64,000 nucleotides of DNA from NCBI GenBank assembly GCA_006384855.1, contig VCJN01001883.1:1-64000 (forward strand), written 5' to 3'. Below are positions 61,330 to 64,000 of this stretch, piece by piece. Every line of letters starts with the position of its first letter. Position 1 is the stretch's first letter. The notes under the pieces were generated by a model. It was not told the DNA's origin. It did no database searches and saw only the letters and a list, made by a program, of their open reading frames with translations. The position numbers and the translations under genes are program-made. The stretch comes from Tetraselmis striata. Taxonomy: Eukaryota > Chlorophyta > Chlorodendrophyceae > Chlorodendrales > Chlorodendraceae.

Positions 61330-61550
61330 GGTACATCCCTTGTCCGCTCGGTAGAGCGGTCGTCTCGTATGCGAGTGACCCGGGTTCGATTCCTGGCCGA
61401 TGCATTTCGGCAATATCGGCCCGACGTGTCCCGGGTTTACCCGGTTGTTGCATTAGCCCTTCGGGGTTCGAATGAGGCAATGGTCTATGGGCTATGCCAG
61501 ACCTACGACTGCAGTTGGCGCACGAGGTCAAGTGCTGGGGCGGCTTCGGC
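61330..61550 (+). mobile_element. tRNA-derived SINE, copy 2
   Basis: tRNA-like head (about 61335-61404) with CCGCTCGGTAGAGCGG, an anticodon-arm-like CTCGTATGCGAG, and a perfect B box GGTTCGATTCC. It ends in GGCCGATGCA, the same end as tRNA-Gly. The acceptor stem does not close, so it is not a functional tRNA. The body is shared with the copy at 14570-14770. Confidence 0.6.
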
Positions 61551-62321
61551 CGATGTCCCGGGGCGAACCTTACCTTACCTTACCCTGTACGCGTGCATAT
61601 ATTTGCTTGGCTTGCGGACCGGCGCCCGCGACCGGCGCGAGACGGCACGCGTGACTGCGGTAATTACTCGTACGAAGGTGAGACATGCACATACTCGTAC
61701 GAATATTTGGGCTTGGCACAGCCGATTGTTGCCACGAGAATCCGTATATATTCCGTATCGAAGCGGGATATATTCCTTTGACTCCCTTCAGGCCGCAAAC
61801 CCGTAGGCGTCATTTACCTACGAGCATACGCAATGCCAATACAGTACATCTCATCATTAATGAGAGCAGTGCAGGACTGCAGGTACGTGAGTACTGTTCG
61901 TAAGTACCGGTACTTAATACTATTAGCGCCGGGAGTACAGGTACCTGTAGTTTCGTCGCGATAAGGCCCTGAGGCTGACCCTGAGCCAAACCCTCGATAT
62001 GCCCTGCATCCTGGACGGGTACCCTAGCAGCAAAGCAGGATTCCTTCATCATTTTTTCGATGATTACCGCCCGCCCCCCCCCCCCCCCCCCCCCACCCCC
62101 CAACCCCCAACGGCGGGACACCCAGCCGCCCCGCCCCGGGTCAGACGATGAAGCAGCGAGCTCCGGTGCTGCTTCATGCAAAGCGCAGCCACATGCTGAG
62201 CTTATTTTGACAGCCAAAGTGAACCTACCGCCAATCTTCCCGTCGACGCAACCGATACCAGCGTGCAAGAGAGATTGCTTGCAATAGGTACGCGAACAGG
62301 GTAGCGGGCGCGTTCGGGGCG
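61551..62321. other. Spacer upstream of the last gene
   Basis: Holds a poly-C tract (about 62071-62093), possibly in a 5' UTR intron. No coding frame is supported. Confidence 0.45.
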
Positions 62322-62627
62322 ATGGCATCCAGCAAGCCACCCACCGATATGTCAAAGGCCAGCCATGCAGAACTAGACTCCATGATCGAGGCGCAGCAGA
62401 AGCTGCTGGACAACATCGACCGCTTGGAGAAGCAGTCGCCAAAAAATCAGTCTTCCTGGGCGCGCTTGAATCGCGCGGTCACCAGCAACCGATCCGGCGC
62501 AAGCGTGATTGTGATGCTGGCCGCCTGCACCGCAATGTCCCTCAATATGCTGTCCAATAAGCGGGACTATCAGGTGATCCCCCGCGCGGATGGCTGCCGT
62601 AGGGACCAGTAGGATGGGAGGGGGAGT

Positions 62628-62661
<34 letters not shown>

Positions 62662-63324
62662 CTCTCCGAGAATATGCCGATGCTCACATCAAGAGTGATG
62701 TGCCGATGCTCCTCTTGCGGCAGAGCAAGAAGGACGAGCTAGATGAGTCCCTGGCCCTGGCAGAACGGGCACGAGTAAGGTAGACGCCCGCAGTGGATTT
62801 GTGAGTGTATCCCAGGGCACTGTGCGAGTTCAGGATCCAGCGTTGCGGGGGAAGGGGGGTGGGGGGTGGGGGGTGGGGCGCTAATTGAACTGTGGCTCGT
62901 GTGCGGGTGGCCGCCTCTTAAAAGGGCGGTCAGTGAGGCGCAAGCGTCGGAGGCCAAGCTGCAGCAACTGCAGGGCGCGATCCAGGCTGAGCTACGGGCG
63001 GGGGGCTGGGGCATGGCATCCCGCATCGACAAGCTGGTCTCTTCGGTAAGCTTTCCCCGGAATCCCCGCACACACCGTATCTGCCCCGTGCACACAGCAA
63101 TGCGCCGCACCGCATGCTTGCTCACCTAAGCACTTTCGGACTGCCTCCTGGTTTTTTACCGGGCCCTAAACATTATGCCCTGCCATGCACAGGCTGGTTC
63201 GCTTAGTGCTCAGAGCAGCGCTGCAGATGGAGCAGCGCCGGAGCAGGTGCGATTGCGTCTTTCTATGCCCGCCGTGGCACGATTTCGCGATCTCCCTCCA
63301 GGCCTTAACGTGTCGATGTGGTAG
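62322..63324 (+). CDS. Small membrane/coiled-coil protein of unknown family
   Basis: Four exons: 62322-62573, 62724-62779, 62934-63045, 63193-63324, giving 183 codons plus TAG. The N-terminal part has a short coiled coil (LDSMIEAQQKLLDNIDRLEKQ). One hydrophobic segment follows (about 60-78, SGASVIVMLAACTAMSLNML), then NKRDYQ. A second coiled coil (SLALAERARVSEAQASEAKLQQLQ) spans exons 2-3. I do not recognise it. The acceptor of exon 2 was chosen at CTTGCGGCAG because only that phase continues the frame, and the donor GTAGAC of exon 2 joins the heptads of exons 2 and 3 smoothly. The last exon could end earlier at a GT in GAGCAGGTGCG. Intron 1 contains a G32-type tract. Confidence 0.55.
62629..62660 (+). 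repeat. Poly-G tract in intron 1 of the last gene
   Basis: About 32 G in a row, on the sense strand. Confidence 0.9.
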
Positions 63325-63722
63325 TCATAGAACAGGGGCAGGAGAATCTGCTGTGCCTTCCAGAGCTCGAATCCAATATCTATAATGGATACATATTTAA
63401 CGCTGTATCAGATATGCAGAGAATATTCCTATGGTGTGATTGGAACCCCGCTCTGTCTCTGAAGCTGCGCGCGTTGCTCGCAGGTTCAGAAGGTTCAGCC
63501 AAAGATGATATGAGGGGACATGCTGGTAGTTGTCTGTGCTAGCTGTGGAACTAATGGCCACGCGTAGGGGCTCAGGTATGCAGCAGCCAAGGTGGGGCCG
63601 GCGGGGATGTCTGTTAATCACCACGGGCATACACTCTGGGCAACATTCAAACAAACGTTACGTGGTCCCCTCACAATACGATGTGACCTTTGGATGTTCG
63701 TGTGTAGACATGCTGTCCTGTG
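63325..63722. other. Spacer, no supported gene
   Basis: 3' flank of the last gene. Nothing recognisable. Confidence 0.45.
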
Positions 63723-63850
63723 CACTTTGTCGATGTTGAAACCTGTCACTGGATTGCCGCCTAAACGATTTGTCATTAAAAGGCCATCGCAGAGACGATG
63801 CAACGATTTCACTGTTGCCAGTCCTGTCTCGGGTGCGAAAAATAGCATAT
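63723..63850 (+). mobile_element. LINE 3'-end fragment (CCHC-ORF2 family)
   Basis: Matches the 3' end of 56236-57100 (ACTGGATTGC-GCC, then TTTCACT-TTGCCAGTCCTGTC-CGGG). It is a very short, 5'-truncated copy. Confidence 0.55.
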
Positions 63851-64000
63851 TTGTGCTTGAGGTAGCACTCACATGCGGGTGAAATGCTGCGTTCATGCCC
63901 GCGGCGCCAGCCACTGAGACTAGTCACGATTTAGAGCTAAACGGCGGTGCTAGGCGCGCCCTTATGCTACGATGAAGGGATTGTGCAGTTGGGTCTTTTT

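Noticed and set aside
61335-61404. Possible functional tRNA-Thr(CGT)
   Set aside because: Acceptor stem does not pair and the anticodon stem is imperfect; read as a SINE head.
61214-61531. Minus-strand frame reading RPGIEPGSLAYETTALP
   Set aside because: This is the well-known false translation of a tRNA-like sequence, here the SINE head.

Overview
This window looks like nuclear DNA of a green alga (chlorophyte-like). It has GC-rich exons with many short GT-AG introns and eukaryotic tRNA genes. It carries two plastid-type proteins (a DUF2358 family member and a Cys-rich DnaJ-type zinc-finger protein), a Pol III subunit, and several non-LTR and LTR retrotransposon remnants. The genus cannot be named from sequence alone. 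Long poly-C runs lie inside the introns, mostly on the sense strand. All multi-exon models were spliced by eye; I checked that phases agree and that total CDS lengths divide by three.

Left part (0-20 kb) is gene-bearing. It holds an acidic exon at the edge, then an 11-exon, 503-aa fusion of a protein-L-isoaspartate methyltransferase (PCMT/PCMTD type) with a BTB/POZ domain. Next come an F-box/leucine-rich protein on the minus strand, the intronless Pol III subunit RPC11, and a 12-exon GH37 trehalase (543 aa). A short SINE/LINE patch lies at 13.7-14.8 kb.

Middle part (20-57 kb) is mostly repeats. It holds a 5'-truncated LINE, a 1.33-kb-armed inverted repeat carrying mirrored tRNA-Ala/tRNA-Gly pairs, and scattered LINE 3' ends. 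Two satellite arrays follow (about 190 bp and about 378 bp units), then LINE and Gypsy/chromovirus debris and a minisatellite. Within it sit a four-exon coiled-coil gene (27.4-30.3 kb) and a plastid DnaJ-type zinc-finger gene (32.1-32.7 kb).

Right part (57-64 kb) is gene-bearing again. It holds a plastid two-TM protein, a DUF2358 protein (minus strand), a nearly identical second copy of a 488-bp mobile element just upstream of it, a tRNA-derived SINE, and a four-exon 183-aa membrane/coiled-coil protein.

The most unusual item is the methyltransferase-BTB fusion. It suggests a protein-damage-recognising methyltransferase wired directly to a Cullin-3 ubiquitin ligase, parallel to the animal PCMTD proteins, which reach Cullin-5 through a SOCS box.
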